64,000 nucleotides of DNA from Plotosus lineatus (taxonomy: Eukaryota; Chordata; Actinopteri; Siluriformes; Plotosidae): NCBI GenBank assembly GCA_024760905.1, contig CM045729.1:6625163-6689162 (forward strand). Direction: 5' to 3'. Under the pieces are notes generated by a model. The model searched no databases, was not told where the DNA came from, and worked only from the letters and a program-made list of their open reading frames with translations. A program made the translations under genes and the position numbers. This document shows positions 31,105-41,210 of this stretch, one piece after another. The stretch's first letter is position 1. The number at the start of each line of letters is the position of its first letter.

Positions 31105-31425
31105 ATTCATTCATTTACTAAGCAACTAGAATCTTTTCTAGGGTCCTGGGGAGGCTGACGCCCATCTCACCCGATTCGGGTTGAGATTGGCATACGTCCT
31201 GGGTGTCTCACCGGGACAATGCAGGGACAAAACAGGCTGGGAACCCAATGTTTTTTTCTCATTTTGAATGTAAGCAATGATTCTTTTACACGAACCTCTC
31301 AACATAGACATGAGAGACATGGCCGGCCTTTGATAACCAAGTTAGCTGCACTTGGGGGCCATCAGTGACAAATCGGTCATAGTGGTGCTTGAGCCCCAGA
31401 CCTTCAGATCAGTAAGTCAGCACCT
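31105..31425 (-). mobile_element. SINE A, diverged
   Basis: Tail GGGGAGGCTGACGCCCATC, body ATGATTCTTTTACACGAACC and GGCCGGCCTTTGATAACC, head complement CTTGAGCCCCAGACC. Confidence 0.8.
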
Positions 31426-32050
31426 GGCGCCTATCTCAGCCAACTCTGGGTCAAGGTAGCATACACCTTGCAAGGCTCACCATTTGATCCCATGGACCAA
31501 CACACATACAACCATTAACCCTCACACACAAGCAAACTGGGAGAGCCTAATTCATCTAATGTCATGTCTGTTGATGTAGGAGGAAACCAGAGGACTTGGA
31601 GGAAACCCATGCAAGAAAGAGGAGAAGATGCAAACCTCCCTGTGCATGCGTTGGGTTTTCAAAGGTACTCCAGTTTCCTCCCAGAGTCCAAAGAGATGCA
31701 CATAGGTGACTTGGCTGTACCGAATTTGGTTTGATTTGGAACAGCCAATGAGCCAGCAGACAGCTGGTCAGGATGTAGCCTGCCCATAGATGGCTGAGAT
31801 GGGCTCCAACCTCAATGTGACCTTAATAGAATTAACCGGTTTAGCAAATGAATAAATAAATCTCACCAGGCTTGATCCTCATTAGGATTTCGGAGGATGC
31901 CGGCGTCCATCTCAGCCGACTGTGGGCGAGAGCAGTGTACACCTTAGACTGCTTACCAGGCCATCACAGCGCCACCACTCACACAACCATTCAATCTCAC
32001 CTACAGGTGATTTGGATCTTAAATGGGCTTTGGCTCGAGATACGTCTGCA
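31426..32050. mobile_element. Mosaic of SINE B pieces (minus, plus, minus)
   Basis: 31430-31640 is minus-sense (GGAGGAAACCAGAGGACTTGG). 31655-31858 is plus-sense (TACTCCAGTTTCCTCCCAG, tail ending AAATAAATAAATC). 31862-32050 is minus-sense tail. Order and text parallel 28150-28530. Confidence 0.7.
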
Positions 32051-32715
32051 ACAGTTTATCCATTCATTAATTTTCTGAACCACTTTATCCTAATTAGGGT
32101 TGTGGGGAAGCTGGTGGCTATCTCAGCCAATTCTGGGTGAGGGAAGGGTACACCCTCGACAGCTCGCCGGGCTATCGCAGGGCCAACACTTATACAACCA
32201 TTCACATTCACAGTCACATCCTGGGGAGATTTGGAACAGCCAGTTAATCTGTGTGTGTGCATGTTTTTGGACTATGAAAGGACACCGGAGAACCCGGAGG
32301 AAACCCACGCAAGCACAGTGAGAACATTCAAATTCCACAAAGAAACGCCCGAGCTTTGGAACAGCCAATGAGCCAACAGACTGTGGGAGGAAACCAGAAT
32401 ACCCTGAGAAAACCCATACAACAACAGGGAGAACATGCAAACTCGTGAACCGAACCGGGGACCTTCTAGGTCAGGGGTGCTCAATCCTGCTCCTGGAGAT
32501 CTACCTTCCAGATGACTTTATCTCCAACACTAATGTGGCCCATGTGACATGTAAGATCCAGTCAGGTCTTGATGAGATGATTGGATGGTTAGGTGGGCGT
32601 GATTAGGGTTGGAGCGAATGTCTTCTGGAAGGTAGATCTCCAGGAGCAGGATTGAGCACCCCTGTTCTAGGTCCTTCTGGAGTGGACATGCTAACCACGG
32701 CGCCACCGTGTGGTC
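32051..32715 (-). mobile_element. SINE B interrupted by a MITE
   Basis: Tail from 32058 (TTAATTTTCTGAACCACTTT), GGGGAGATTTGGAACAGCC, TGCATGTTTTTGGACTATG, GGAGGAAACCCACGCAAGC. A repeated 5' block at 32350-32460 looks like a second partial copy. The head after the MITE reads GGACATGCTAACCACGGCGCCACCG. Confidence 0.8.
32472..32664. mobile_element. hAT-like MITE (193 bp) with 8-bp target duplication
   Basis: Terminal inverted repeats CAGGGGTGCTCAATCCTGCT / AGCAGGATTGAGCACCCCTG, extending through TGGAGATCTACCTTCCAGA. Flanked by TTCTAGGT on both sides (32464-32471 and 32665-32672). The 8-bp duplication and CAGGG-type ends fit hAT elements. It has no coding capacity and would depend on a transposase made elsewhere. 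Confidence 0.9.
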
Positions 32716-33480
32716 CCTAAAATTATGGTAATTAGTGATAAAGATATACAATGGATGACGTGATAAATTTAATGTGGTAATAATGGAAGGAGCCGCAGTG
32801 GCAGCATTTTGTGAATCTATTTTTACACAGCACAGATGTAAGTGTGTATCTGCCTGTGTTTGTAGGGTTACACTGTCTCCACATCTGGAGCTTTGAGTAA
32901 ACAACAGCAGGCTCAAGTACCACAAACCTGCCCCCACAGACCAGCAGGTTGGAAATAGACGAGGTTCCGTTTTAAATCTCGCCAGGCCTGCGCGCTGCGT
33001 CTCGGTACAAGTTTGATTAAAAGTAGTTCTATTCCCTGCGTTATCTTTATGTGGTCTGTATCGAGGGGGTTGAGAAAAATATTTATAGTGACTGTTAACA
33101 TGCTCTGTACGACAACGTTAAGTCCACCTACAACCTCAAAGTCCTCATGCTCTTCCCACACAGATAAGTAACCAGATGCAATCAAACGTGAAGGCACAAG
33201 ATTCTTATAAAATAAATAAATAAATACTATAGAGAGCCCAGGGCTGCTTAAAAAAGGTTTTTATTTAATTTAACTTTATTTATTTATTTTATTTTTGTTG
33301 AGAAATCACGAACCATATCCAGGTCTCCTACATATATCAAGATGAATTAATTTGAATAAATTGTTTATTCAAGGAAATGGAAATAAGGGGACCAAGCATG
33401 TAACCATGCACTCGCTGTGTAAAGTCCAGCATTTCGAAACCTTAGCGTTCGACACCATTTCAATAATATGGAGCAAGATC
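32716..33480. other. No gene recognised
   Basis: About 760 bp flanking the LINE insertion, with no repeat recognised except short AT-rich runs at 33208-33225 and 33265-33300. Confidence 0.4.
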
Positions 33481-33491
33481 ATTAGTGGTGT
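33481..33491 (+). repeat. LINE target-site duplication, left copy
   Basis: ATTAGTGGTGT, repeated exactly at 36586-36596 after the GAA tail of the LINE. Confidence 0.9.
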
Positions 33492-36400
33492 GGGGGATAA
33501 TGGATCAGCATTCACGTCGCATCCCTCGTCAGTACCCATCTGGGGAAACTAATGATCCAAACCAGCCGACTGAATTCTAAAATGAATCCCAGTCCTCAGC
33601 CAAACAACAACAATAACAACAAAAATGGACGCCACGACTTTCAAGACGTCGGCCCCACTATGCGACTCCTCCAAATCAATGTGGAGGGCCTATCAGCTGC
33701 CAAGCGAGAAATACTTTCTGAAATATGCCCTACCAACAACATAGATGTGATCTGCATCCAGGAAACACATGTTGCTGCTAATGCACCTGCATGCCGCCTC
33801 AAGGTAAATGGATATGATCTTATTTCCTTGTATGGCCATAACAAGCATGGACGGGCAACATACGTACGCTCAGACATGGCAGATGTTGAAATGGTAGAAT
33901 CAGCAGAATACTATGACACAATCCGTATTGGAAGCTACACCGTCACAAATGTGTACAAACCTCCGCCTGCCCAATGGTCTGATGCACAACTTCCAAACTA
34001 TCAACACCCAGCTATTTATTTGGGGGACTTTAATAGCCACCATACCATCTGGGGATATGATAGAGAAGATGAGAATGGTGACTGGCTGATAGAATGGGCT
34101 TCATCAAACAATCTCCACCTAGTCTTAGACCTGAAGCAGCGCCGGTCTTTCCACTCAGCACGATGGAACCAAGGATACTCCCCAGACTTATGCTGGGTTA
34201 CAACCTCAGAAGGCCATCCTCTCCAAGCTACACCTCAGGTGCTAGACGATTTCCCAAAAAGTCAGCACAGACCCATTGTGATACACATTGGACTCCGGAT
34301 ACCACTCACCAAATCTGTTGAGAAACTGAGATGGAACTTTAGGAAGGCTCACTGGGAAATGTATACCGAAAAAACTGAAAAGAGCATTGTCTGTATACCC
34401 AAAACTGGCATCCCCATTGAGAAATGCTTTCAAAGATTCCGCTTTGCAATCTACAAAGCTGCAGGAAGTACCATCCCAAGGGGGTACAGACCAACATACA
34501 CCCCATGCCTAAACGAAGAATGCCAACAACTCTTGACAGAGTACCAGGAGTCTGGAAGCACTGACATTGCCGACCACCTGATAAATGCACTAGATAACGC
34601 ACGTCGGGCAAGATGGGAAGAGCTTACTGAAAAACAGAACTTTACCCACTCAAGCCGCAAAGCCTGGAAGCTTCTTAGACACCTCGGAACAGGACAGCAA
34701 CCACCAAAATTGTCACGCCCAAGTGTGAAACCGAATGCTGTTGCTAACCATTTAGTGAAGCTTGGGAAAACTCCCATTGAAAAGACCCAAAAGAAAAAAG
34801 TTGTGAAAGAGCTTCGAGACTTTAGAAGGTCTGCCCATACAAATACAACCCAAGCTGAAACAGTTGTAAGTGCAGAGGTTACTACTGCTCTGAAGTCACT
34901 GAAATCTGGGAAGGCAGCAGGATATGATGGAATCTTTCCAGAATTCCTTTGTCACCTTGGACCACGTGCACAAACCTGGTTAGCAGCCTTCATGTCCCGT
35001 ATTATACGTGAAAGACAACTGCCAAAGCTATGGAGAGAAGCAAAGGTTATCCCTATCCTGAAACCCGGGAAGGACCCAAAACTAGCATCTAGCTACCGAC
35101 CCATATCCTTACTCTCAGTCTGCTATAAACTACTGGAACGCATTATCCTACACCGAATTAAGGATGATGTAGAAGCTGTACTCAACATTGTCCAAGCCGG
35201 CTTTAGACCAGGTAGAAGCACCCAAGATCAGGTGCTAGCACTCACCACCTTTATAGAGAATGGATTTCAGGAGAATAAAAAGACTGGTGCAGTTTTCCTA
35301 GACTTGACAGCTGCATATGATACAGTGTGGCACTCAGGTCTTCTACTGAAACTATCAAAAATCCTTCCTTACTGGGTAGTAAACACAGTTGAGCTATTGC
35401 TACAGCACAGACGGTTCCATGTTCATCTTGGTGGATACAGCAGTGCATGGCGAACACATAAGAATGGACTACCCCAAGGTTCTGTCCTGGCACCAACTCT
35501 ATTTGCACTGTACACCAATGACCTACCCATCACACACTCTCGTAAGTTTGTATATGCAGACGACATATGCTTTGCTCTCCAAGCAAAAACATTTGATGAA
35601 TTGAATGAGAGATTAACTGAGGACATGAGTGATATGAGCACCTACTGTAAACAGTGGCGGCTTCAACCTAGTGTGAAGAAGACCGTTTCTAGTGTTTTCC
35701 ATCTACACAACGCTAGAAGTAAACAAGAGCTGGATATAACACTCAAGAACAGCCGCCTGTCTCATGACGCAAAACCAGTGTACCTTGGAGTCACCTTGGA
35801 CAGGACTTTGACATACAAAGCCCACCTGCAAAAAGTAGCCAAGAAAGTTCAAACAAGAAACAACCGTGTGCAGATGTTGGCTGGTACTACATGGGGAGCC
35901 AGTGCAAGGACACTACGTTCAGCAACATTAGCACTGTCATACTCTGTAGCGGAATACTGTGCTGCTGTCTGGAGGAACTCAGTTCACTGCAAACTAATTG
36001 ACACCAGATTGAACTGTGCTATGCGGACCATATCAGGTACACTAAAATCAACACATACAGACTGGCTGCCAGTTATGTGTAATCTTGCCCCGCCAGATAT
36101 CCGCAGGGAAGCTGTCACTGCAAAGTTACTGGACTCTACACTCCAGATCCCAGACCTTCCCCTGCTGAATGATATTGAGCACCACCCACGATACCGACTG
36201 ACTTCAAGAAAACCCATCTGGTCTAACCTGCCCACAACAAACTACTCCATGGTAGAAAACTGGCAATCGAGATGGAATAAGGGAACAGCACCAAACAGGG
36301 ACATCGTGAATGATCCAACAACTGCACTAAATGGTATGGATATTCGTCGAGACCTGTGGTGTAAATTGAATCGTTTTCGCTGCGGTACTGGCCCGTGCCG

Positions 36401-36585
36401 ATACATGTTGGAAAAATGGGGATACATTGACTCACCAAATTGTGATTGTGGAGCTATCCAAACTATGCAGCACATACTACAAGAGTGCCCTGAAACACAA
36501 CTGACAGGAGGCCTCTATGAACTACATGAGGCCACGGATGTCGCGGTTGAATGGCTGAGAAACAACAGCATACGATAGAAGAAGA
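33492..36585 (+). mobile_element. Full-length, apparently intact Jockey-like non-LTR retrotransposon
   Basis: 3094 bp bounded by an exact 11-bp duplication. It starts GGGGGATAATGG, has a 60-bp 5' leader, one uninterrupted ORF, a stop codon TAG at 36576-36578 that overlaps the tail ATAGAAGAAGA, and no poly-A. The very short 3' end with a GAA repeat and the RT text group it with Jockey/CR1-like LINEs. Unlike every other LINE in the window it carries no frame break. No ORF1 (gag-like) frame precedes the ORF. Confidence 0.92.
33552..36578 (+). CDS. Endonuclease-reverse transcriptase of a Jockey-like LINE (1008 aa)
   Basis: Nicks chromosomal DNA and copies the element's RNA at the nick. After an Asn-rich start (residues 18-25), an AP-type endonuclease spans about 37-255: LLQINVEGLS, QETH (70-73), YLGDFNSHH (Asp 159, Asn 161), SPDLCWV and SQHRP (247-251). 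The RT spans about 440-720: GKAAGYDGIFPEFL, LASSYRPISLLSV, GFRPGRSTQDQ, FLDLTAAYD (592-600), LPQGSVLAPTLF (650-661), YADD (678-681) and YLGVTLD. A C-terminal Cys/His cluster, C964-X-C966-X7-H974-X4-C979, lies near the end. All catalytic residues seen are present. The start is the first ATG of the element; the second ATG is 10 codons later. The wording resembles elements common in arthropods and other invertebrates. Confidence 0.93.
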   Translation: MIQTSRLNSKMNPSPQPNNNNNNKNGRHDFQDVGPTMRLLQINVEGLSAAKREILSEICPTNNIDVICIQETHVAANAPACRLKVNGYDLISLYGHNKHGRATYVRSDMADVEMVESAEYYDTIRIGSYTVTNVYKPPPAQWSDAQLPNYQHPAIYLGDFNSHHTIWGYDREDENGDWLIEWASSNNLHLVLDLKQRRSFHSARWNQGYSPDLCWVTTSEGHPLQATPQVLDDFPKSQHRPIVIHIGLRIPLTKSVEKLRWNFRKAHWEMYTEKTEKSIVCIPKTGIPIEKCFQRFRFAIYKAAGSTIPRGYRPTYTPCLNEECQQLLTEYQESGSTDIADHLINALDNARRARWEELTEKQNFTHSSRKAWKLLRHLGTGQQPPKLSRPSVKPNAVANHLVKLGKTPIEKTQKKKVVKELRDFRRSAHTNTTQAETVVSAEVTTALKSLKSGKAAGYDGIFPEFLCHLGPRAQTWLAAFMSRIIRERQLPKLWREAKVIPILKPGKDPKLASSYRPISLLSVCYKLLERIILHRIKDDVEAVLNIVQAGFRPGRSTQDQVLALTTFIENGFQENKKTGAVFLDLTAAYDTVWHSGLLLKLSKILPYWVVNTVELLLQHRRFHVHLGGYSSAWRTHKNGLPQGSVLAPTLFALYTNDLPITHSRKFVYADDICFALQAKTFDELNERLTEDMSDMSTYCKQWRLQPSVKKTVSSVFHLHNARSKQELDITLKNSRLSHDAKPVYLGVTLDRTLTYKAHLQKVAKKVQTRNNRVQMLAGTTWGASARTLRSATLALSYSVAEYCAAVWRNSVHCKLIDTRLNCAMRTISGTLKSTHTDWLPVMCNLAPPDIRREAVTAKLLDSTLQIPDLPLLNDIEHHPRYRLTSRKPIWSNLPTTNYSMVENWQSRWNKGTAPNRDIVNDPTTALNGMDIRRDLWCKLNRFRCGTGPCRYMLEKWGYIDSPNCDCGAIQTMQHILQECPETQLTGGLYELHEATDVAVEWLRNNSIR

Positions 36586-36596
36586 ATTAGTGGTGT
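36586..36596 (+). repeat. LINE target-site duplication, right copy
   Basis: ATTAGTGGTGT directly after the GAAGA tail. Confidence 0.9.
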
Positions 36597-36780
36597 AATT
36601 ATGTCATATCATTAACGATGCTGTAGGATCATGTGACCCGGGTGTTATACATCTCTTGTTTCCTATAATACTGTCTCCCACACACACTATTTTATGTTTT
36701 TCAGATTTTGAGATATAACATTTTCAGAGAATAATGCAGGCTCCCCCCACATCATGCATCAGATGCCAGTGAGGACTGTT

Positions 36781-36783
<3 letters not shown>

Positions 36784-36822
<39 letters not shown>

Positions 36823-36825
36823 TGT

Positions 36826-36912
<87 letters not shown>

Positions 36913-36943
36913 CATAATAAATACATATATATATATATATATA
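36784..36943. repeat. (CA)n and (TA)n microsatellites
   Basis: CA run (about 36784-36820), TA run (about 36831-36906) and a second TA run (36924-36943). Confidence 0.95.
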
Positions 36944-36962
36944 ATTAAAAAATACACAATTA

Positions 36963-38968
36963 TAACAACTGTCCACCCTCACGCCAGTCCCAAACCCGCA
37001 TAAATGCAGAGGGTTGCGTCAGGAAGGGCATCCGGCGTATAACCAATGCCACAAATAATATACAAGTTAAAACTAAGGAATACATGCCGGATCGGTCGAG
37101 ACCTGGTTAACAACAACTGCCATCAGTGCTGTCAACCAACAGAATGCTGGTGGAAATTGGACTACTGTTGGTCCAAGAAGTCGAAAAAGGAGAGGTGGGA
37201 GGTGTGTCTGTAGGCAGATAGAAGACAATGAAAGACATGAGTCTAGGACTGAGAGTAGGGACTTTGAATGTTGGAACTATGACAGGAAAAGGTAGAGAGC
37301 TGGCTGACATGATGCAGAGGATAAAGGTGGACATACTGTGTGTTCAGGAGACCAGGTGGAAAGGTAGCAAGGCTCGAAGCTTAGGAGCAGGGTTTAAGCT
37401 GTTTTTCATGGTGTGGATGGGAAGAGAAATGGAGTAGGAGTCATCTTGAAGGAGGGGTTTGTCAGGAATGTTCTAGAAGTGAAAAGAGTGTCAGACAGAG
37501 TGATGAGTCTCAAGTTGAAAATTGAATGTGTAATGTTCAGTGTTGTTAGTGCTGATGCCCCACAGGCAGGGTGTGAGCTAGAAGAGAAGGAGAGATTCTG
37601 GAGTGAGTTAGATGAAGTGATGCAGAGTACCCCAGAAGTGAAAGAGTGCTCATTGGGGCAGACTTCAATGAACATGTTGGTGCAGGAAACAGAGGGGACG
37701 AGGAAGTGATGCGCAGGTTTGGCATCCAGGACAGGAACACAAAAGGACAGATGTTGATCAATTTTCCAAAAAGGCTGGAGATGGCTGTGGTGAATACTTT
37801 CTTCCAGAAGAGACAGGAGCATTGGGTGACTTATGAATGCGGAGGTAGGAGCACACAGGTAGACTACATCTTGTGTACTCGATGTAATTTGAAGGAAGTC
37901 ACTGACTGCAAAGTAGTAGTGGGTGAGAGTGTTGCCAAACAGCATAGGATGGTGGTGTGCAGGATGACACTGATGGTGAGGAAGTTGAAGAAGGCAAAGG
38001 CAGAACAGAAGACAAAGTGGTGGAAGCTGAAAAAGAAAGAGTGTCGAGTTGTCTTCAAGGAGGAATTGAAACAATCTTTGGGTGGTCAGGAAGTGCTTCC
38101 AGATGACTGGACAACTACAGCTAATATGATCAGGGAGACAGGAGGGAGAGTACTTGGTGTGTCATCTGGAAGGAAAGTAGATAAGGAAACTTGGTGGTGA
38201 AATGAGGAGTGTACAAAGGAAGAGGTTAGCTAAGAAGAAGTGGGACATTGAGAGGACCAAAGACAGTAAACAGTACAGGGAGACAGCGTAAGGCGAAGGT
38301 AGCAGCGTCAAAGGCCAAACAGAGGGCGTATGATGATTTGTATGCTAGGTTGGACAGTAAAGAGGGAGAAAATGATTTATACAGGTTGGCACAGCAGAGA
38401 AATAGAGATGGGAAGGACGTGCAGCAAATTAGAGTGATTAAGGACAGAGAGGGAACTGTATTGATTAATGACAGAAGTGTGCTGGGAAGATGGAAAGAGT
38501 ACTTTGAAGAGCTGATGAAAACAGAGTAGAAGAGGTGACCATTGAGGACCAGGAAGTGGCAAAGATGAGTAAGGGTGAAGTGAGGAGGGCACTGAACGGG
38601 ATGAAGAGTGGAAAGGCAGTTGGTCTAGATAACATACCAGTGGAGGTATGGAAGTGTCTAGGGGAGGTAGCAGTAGATTTTCTGACAAGAACATTTGACA
38701 AAATCTTAGAGAGTGAGAGGATGCCGGAGGAATGGAGAAGTGTGATGGTGCCCATATTTAAGAACATGGGAGACGTGCAGAGTGGTGGCAACTACAGAGG
38801 GATAAAGTTGATGAGCCATACAATGGAGTTATGGGAAAGAATAGTGGAAGCTACACAAAGGGCAGAGGTCAGCATTTGTGAACAACACTTTGGTTTCATG
38901 CCAAGAAACAGAACCACAGACGCAGTGTTTGCTTTGAGGATATTAATAGCGAATGACACAACCCTTTA
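36963..38968 (+). mobile_element. RTE-clade LINE, truncated at its 3' side
   Basis: 5' UTR from about 36963 (GGGTTGCGTCAGGAAGGGC), then the endonuclease start at 37228 (MKDMSLGLRVGTLNVGTM). The rest of the endonuclease and the RT fingers follow in several frames, ending at 38968 within FMPRNRTTDAVFALRILI. The catalytic RT palm is missing; a SINE A fragment starts at the break. The same family lies on the minus strand at 41605-44262. Confidence 0.85.
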
Positions 38969-38969
38969 G
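37228..38969 (+). pseudogene. RTE-clade endonuclease/RT, broken
   Basis: Open pieces: 37228-37437 (VGTLNVGTMTGKGRELADMM, ILCVQETRWKG with the catalytic Glu), 37413-37709 (GVGVILKEGFVRN), 37646-38200 (IGADFNEHVG with Asp/Asn, VDYILCTRCN, QHRMVVCRMTLM), 38248-38529 (SKAKQRAYDDLYARLD, WKEYFEELM) and 38535-38969 (KSGKAVGLDNIPVEVWKCLGE, VPIFKNMGDVQSGGNYRGIKLM). At least four frame breaks. No palm catalytic box. Confidence 0.85.
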
Positions 38970-39040
38970 CAAGGAGCAGAAACATGCTGACGGCTTTGCA
39001 GCTCCTCTTCACGAACGTTAGTAATGGTTCTTTTACAGCA
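38969..39040 (-). mobile_element. SINE A fragment, left of a MITE
   Basis: AGAAACATGCTGACGGCTTTGC through AATGGTTCTTTTACA; continues at 39394 after the foldback element. Confidence 0.75.
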
Positions 39041-39393
39041 GGGGTCTCCAATCTTATCCATAAAGGGCCGATGTGGGTGCAGATTTCAACTTCAACCAAA
39101 CAGTAGCCACACCTTCCACCTCTTTCCACCAATCACTGATCATAAAAAAAAGAAAAACTAGATTGGATATTACTTGTGGAGCCATCTTGGTGAGACCATC
39201 TTGCTTTAAGACTTAAAGCCAAGTGATCTCACCAAGATGGCTGCACTCCAGTGTTGAATGTGGAGTCAAGTTTTTTTTTTTTTTTTTTTTCTTTTGATGA
39301 CCAGTGATTGAAGCAGGTGGAAGGTGTGTCTACTGTTTGGTTGAAGTGAAAACCTGCACCCACACTGGCACTTTGTGATTAAGAATGGACACC
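39041..39393. mobile_element. Foldback MITE-like element (353 bp)
   Basis: Ends CAGGGGTCTCCAAT and ATGGACACCCCTG are inverted. Inner arms GGTGCAGATTTCAACTTCA / TGAAGTGAAAACCTGCACC and CCACACCTTCCACCT / AGGTGGAAGGTGTG are also inverted, and the centre is a second palindrome (AGCCATCTTGGTGAGA / TCTCACCAAGATGGCT). Contains a poly-T run at 39271-39290. It splits a SINE A copy. No clean 8-bp duplication. Confidence 0.75.
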
Positions 39394-39560
39394 CCTGAAC
39401 ATGAACCTCTCAACACAGACAGTGAGAGACACGGCCAGCCTTTGATAACCCAGTTAGTGCACTGGGGGGACAGCAGTGACAATCCGGTGATAGTAGGGTT
39501 TAAACCGCCAACTTTAGGATTAGTAATCCAGCACCTTTCTGACTGGACCACCACTGCACT
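39394..39560 (-). mobile_element. SINE A fragment, right of the MITE
   Basis: ACATGAACCTCTCAACACAG, GGCCAGCCTTTGATAACCC, head complement GGGTTTAAACCGCC and GACTGGACCACCACTGC. Confidence 0.8.
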
Positions 39561-40304
39561 AGCCCCCCCCCAAAAAAAAAAAAAAAAAGAAAAAACTTTC
39601 ATCTAATTTTTTTTTTTTTTTTTAAATCCCAACATTGGTTTCACCAGTCTGGTTCTCAGCCTTTCATTGGTAAATGGAACATTTCATTTATAAGTTTATT
39701 TACCGTAAAATCAGTGTTTGGCTGATACAGTTATTCCACACCAATCCACCACTCAGAAGTTATTTATTTTTATTTCTGAAGCTATTATCTCACTGGAATA
39801 GCTGGAACTGCTTCACATTAGTTGATGGTAACCTTCTGAGGATCAACCGTCATTATCCTTCTGCTCCGGGCGCTTCCATTGGAAAATTTTAGAGTGGAGA
39901 TTTTACACGGCGTCCATTTCTGGAAAGTTTGATCATGTTAAAATTCCGCTAATATAATAAGGAAGGAGTGTCGGTGCTAGAAAACTGTGATGCAATGTTC
40001 CACTCGTCCCGCAGCGATGTCCATTGGCAGGATTTCAACCGACGCCCGATTCGAGCTTGAATCAGGTGAGGATGATAACAAGCAGAGTTCCATCATCTCG
40101 ATTTCACCTTTCCATTCTGCTCAAGGTGACGATCATCACGATTGAATAACCCAGCATTATCTCCAGTATCAAGGCATCAGTGAAGCTAATGAGAGCTACC
40201 TGATCAACATCTGCTTGTCTGTAGTTGCGGCCAAACCAATTTGGTGTGACTCAGTGATCAAATAAAATGCTATTAATCCGCTCGCTACAACGGTGGCAGA
40301 CCCG
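39561..40304. other. No gene recognised; poly-A and poly-T runs
   Basis: Poly-C/A at 39562-39590 and poly-T at 39608-39625. The remaining ~680 bp appear non-repetitive. Confidence 0.4.
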
Positions 40305-40630
40305 TAACTGTGGCGTAGTGATTAGCACATCTGCCTCACTGCAAGAACGACCTGGGTTCAAGTCCTGAGCTTAGTGAGAGCACGTCAGCATGGAGTGTTC
40401 ATGTTCTCCCTGTGCCTGCATGGGTTTCCTCTGGGTCCCCAGGTTTCCTCCCACAGTCCAAAGACATGCACATTAGGCTAACTGGCTGTTCCAGATGTTT
40501 CCTTGATGGAAACTTAAATGCGTTTGTGTGTTGCCCTGTGATAGTCTTAGTGAGCTGTTCAGGTTATACTCTGCATTTGAATAATGTTGACAGAAATAAG
40601 ATCCAGCCTCTCAGAGACTGTAATTGAAGT
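40305..40630 (+). mobile_element. SINE B
   Basis: Head ACTGTGGCGTAGTGATTAGC (A box), GACCTGGGTTCAAGTCC (B box), CATGTTCTCCCTGTGCC, TTTCCTCCCACAGTCCAAAG, then a worn tail. Confidence 0.85.
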
Positions 40631-40675
40631 GAACATGCAATTTTTTTATTTTTAATTAAATTTTTTTGTTATGTT

Positions 40676-40738
40676 ATGAGGCAGATGATTCGCTGTGGTG
40701 ACCCCTGAAGGGAACAGCCGAAAGGAAAAGAAGATATT
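40676..40738 (+). mobile_element. RTE-clade LINE 3' end
   Basis: GGCAGATGATTCGCTGTGG and CCCCTGAAGGGAACAGCCG correspond to the last codons and 3' UTR of the RTE family, as seen in complement at about 41625. Confidence 0.75.
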
Positions 40739-40749
40739 TGTTGTTATGT

Positions 40750-40925
40750 TGTTCAGAGTATGACCCCTTCAGGGGTCGCCAAAGCAAATGATCTGCCTCT
40801 ATCTCACCATATCCTCTGCATCTTCTACTCTTATTCCAACTACCTTCATGGCCTCCTTCACCACATCCATAAATCTTCTCTGGACCTTCTGCCTGGTAGT
40901 CACTTATTTGCCAAACAATTTAATT
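40750..40925 (-). mobile_element. RTE-clade LINE 3' fragment, opposite orientation
   Basis: CCCCTTCAGGGGTCGCCAAAGC, ATCTGCCTCTATCTCACC and CAACTACCTTCATGGCC match 41640-41800. It faces the preceding piece tail to tail. Confidence 0.75.
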
Positions 40926-40954
40926 TTACCAAGCTCGCTGAGATGCTAGATCCT

Positions 40955-41017
40955 ACCTAAGCTGTCCCTGTGCAAAGGCAAGGTACACCCTGAACTGCTT
41001 GCCAGACCATCACAGGG

Positions 41018-41070
<53 letters not shown>

Positions 41071-41210
41071 CACTCACATCCACACCTAGGTGAAACGCAG
41101 GAAGCTCACGGACGCACGGAAAGCTCATACAAGCTTCACATACAAATGCTCAGGCCTGGCACAACCTTCTTGATATCAGGCAGATGTACTAAGCACTACA
41201 CCGCCCTCCC
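40955..41210 (-). mobile_element. SINE B with expanded CA tract
   Basis: GGTACACCCTGAACTGC, GACCATCACAGGGCAGC, then (CA)n at 41022-41072, CACCTAGGTGAAACGCAGG, and a head complement ending GTACTAAGCACTACACCGCCC. Confidence 0.75.

Noticed and set aside
37406..38074. 222-codon minus-strand ORF
   Set aside because: Antisense to the RTE endonuclease region on the plus strand.
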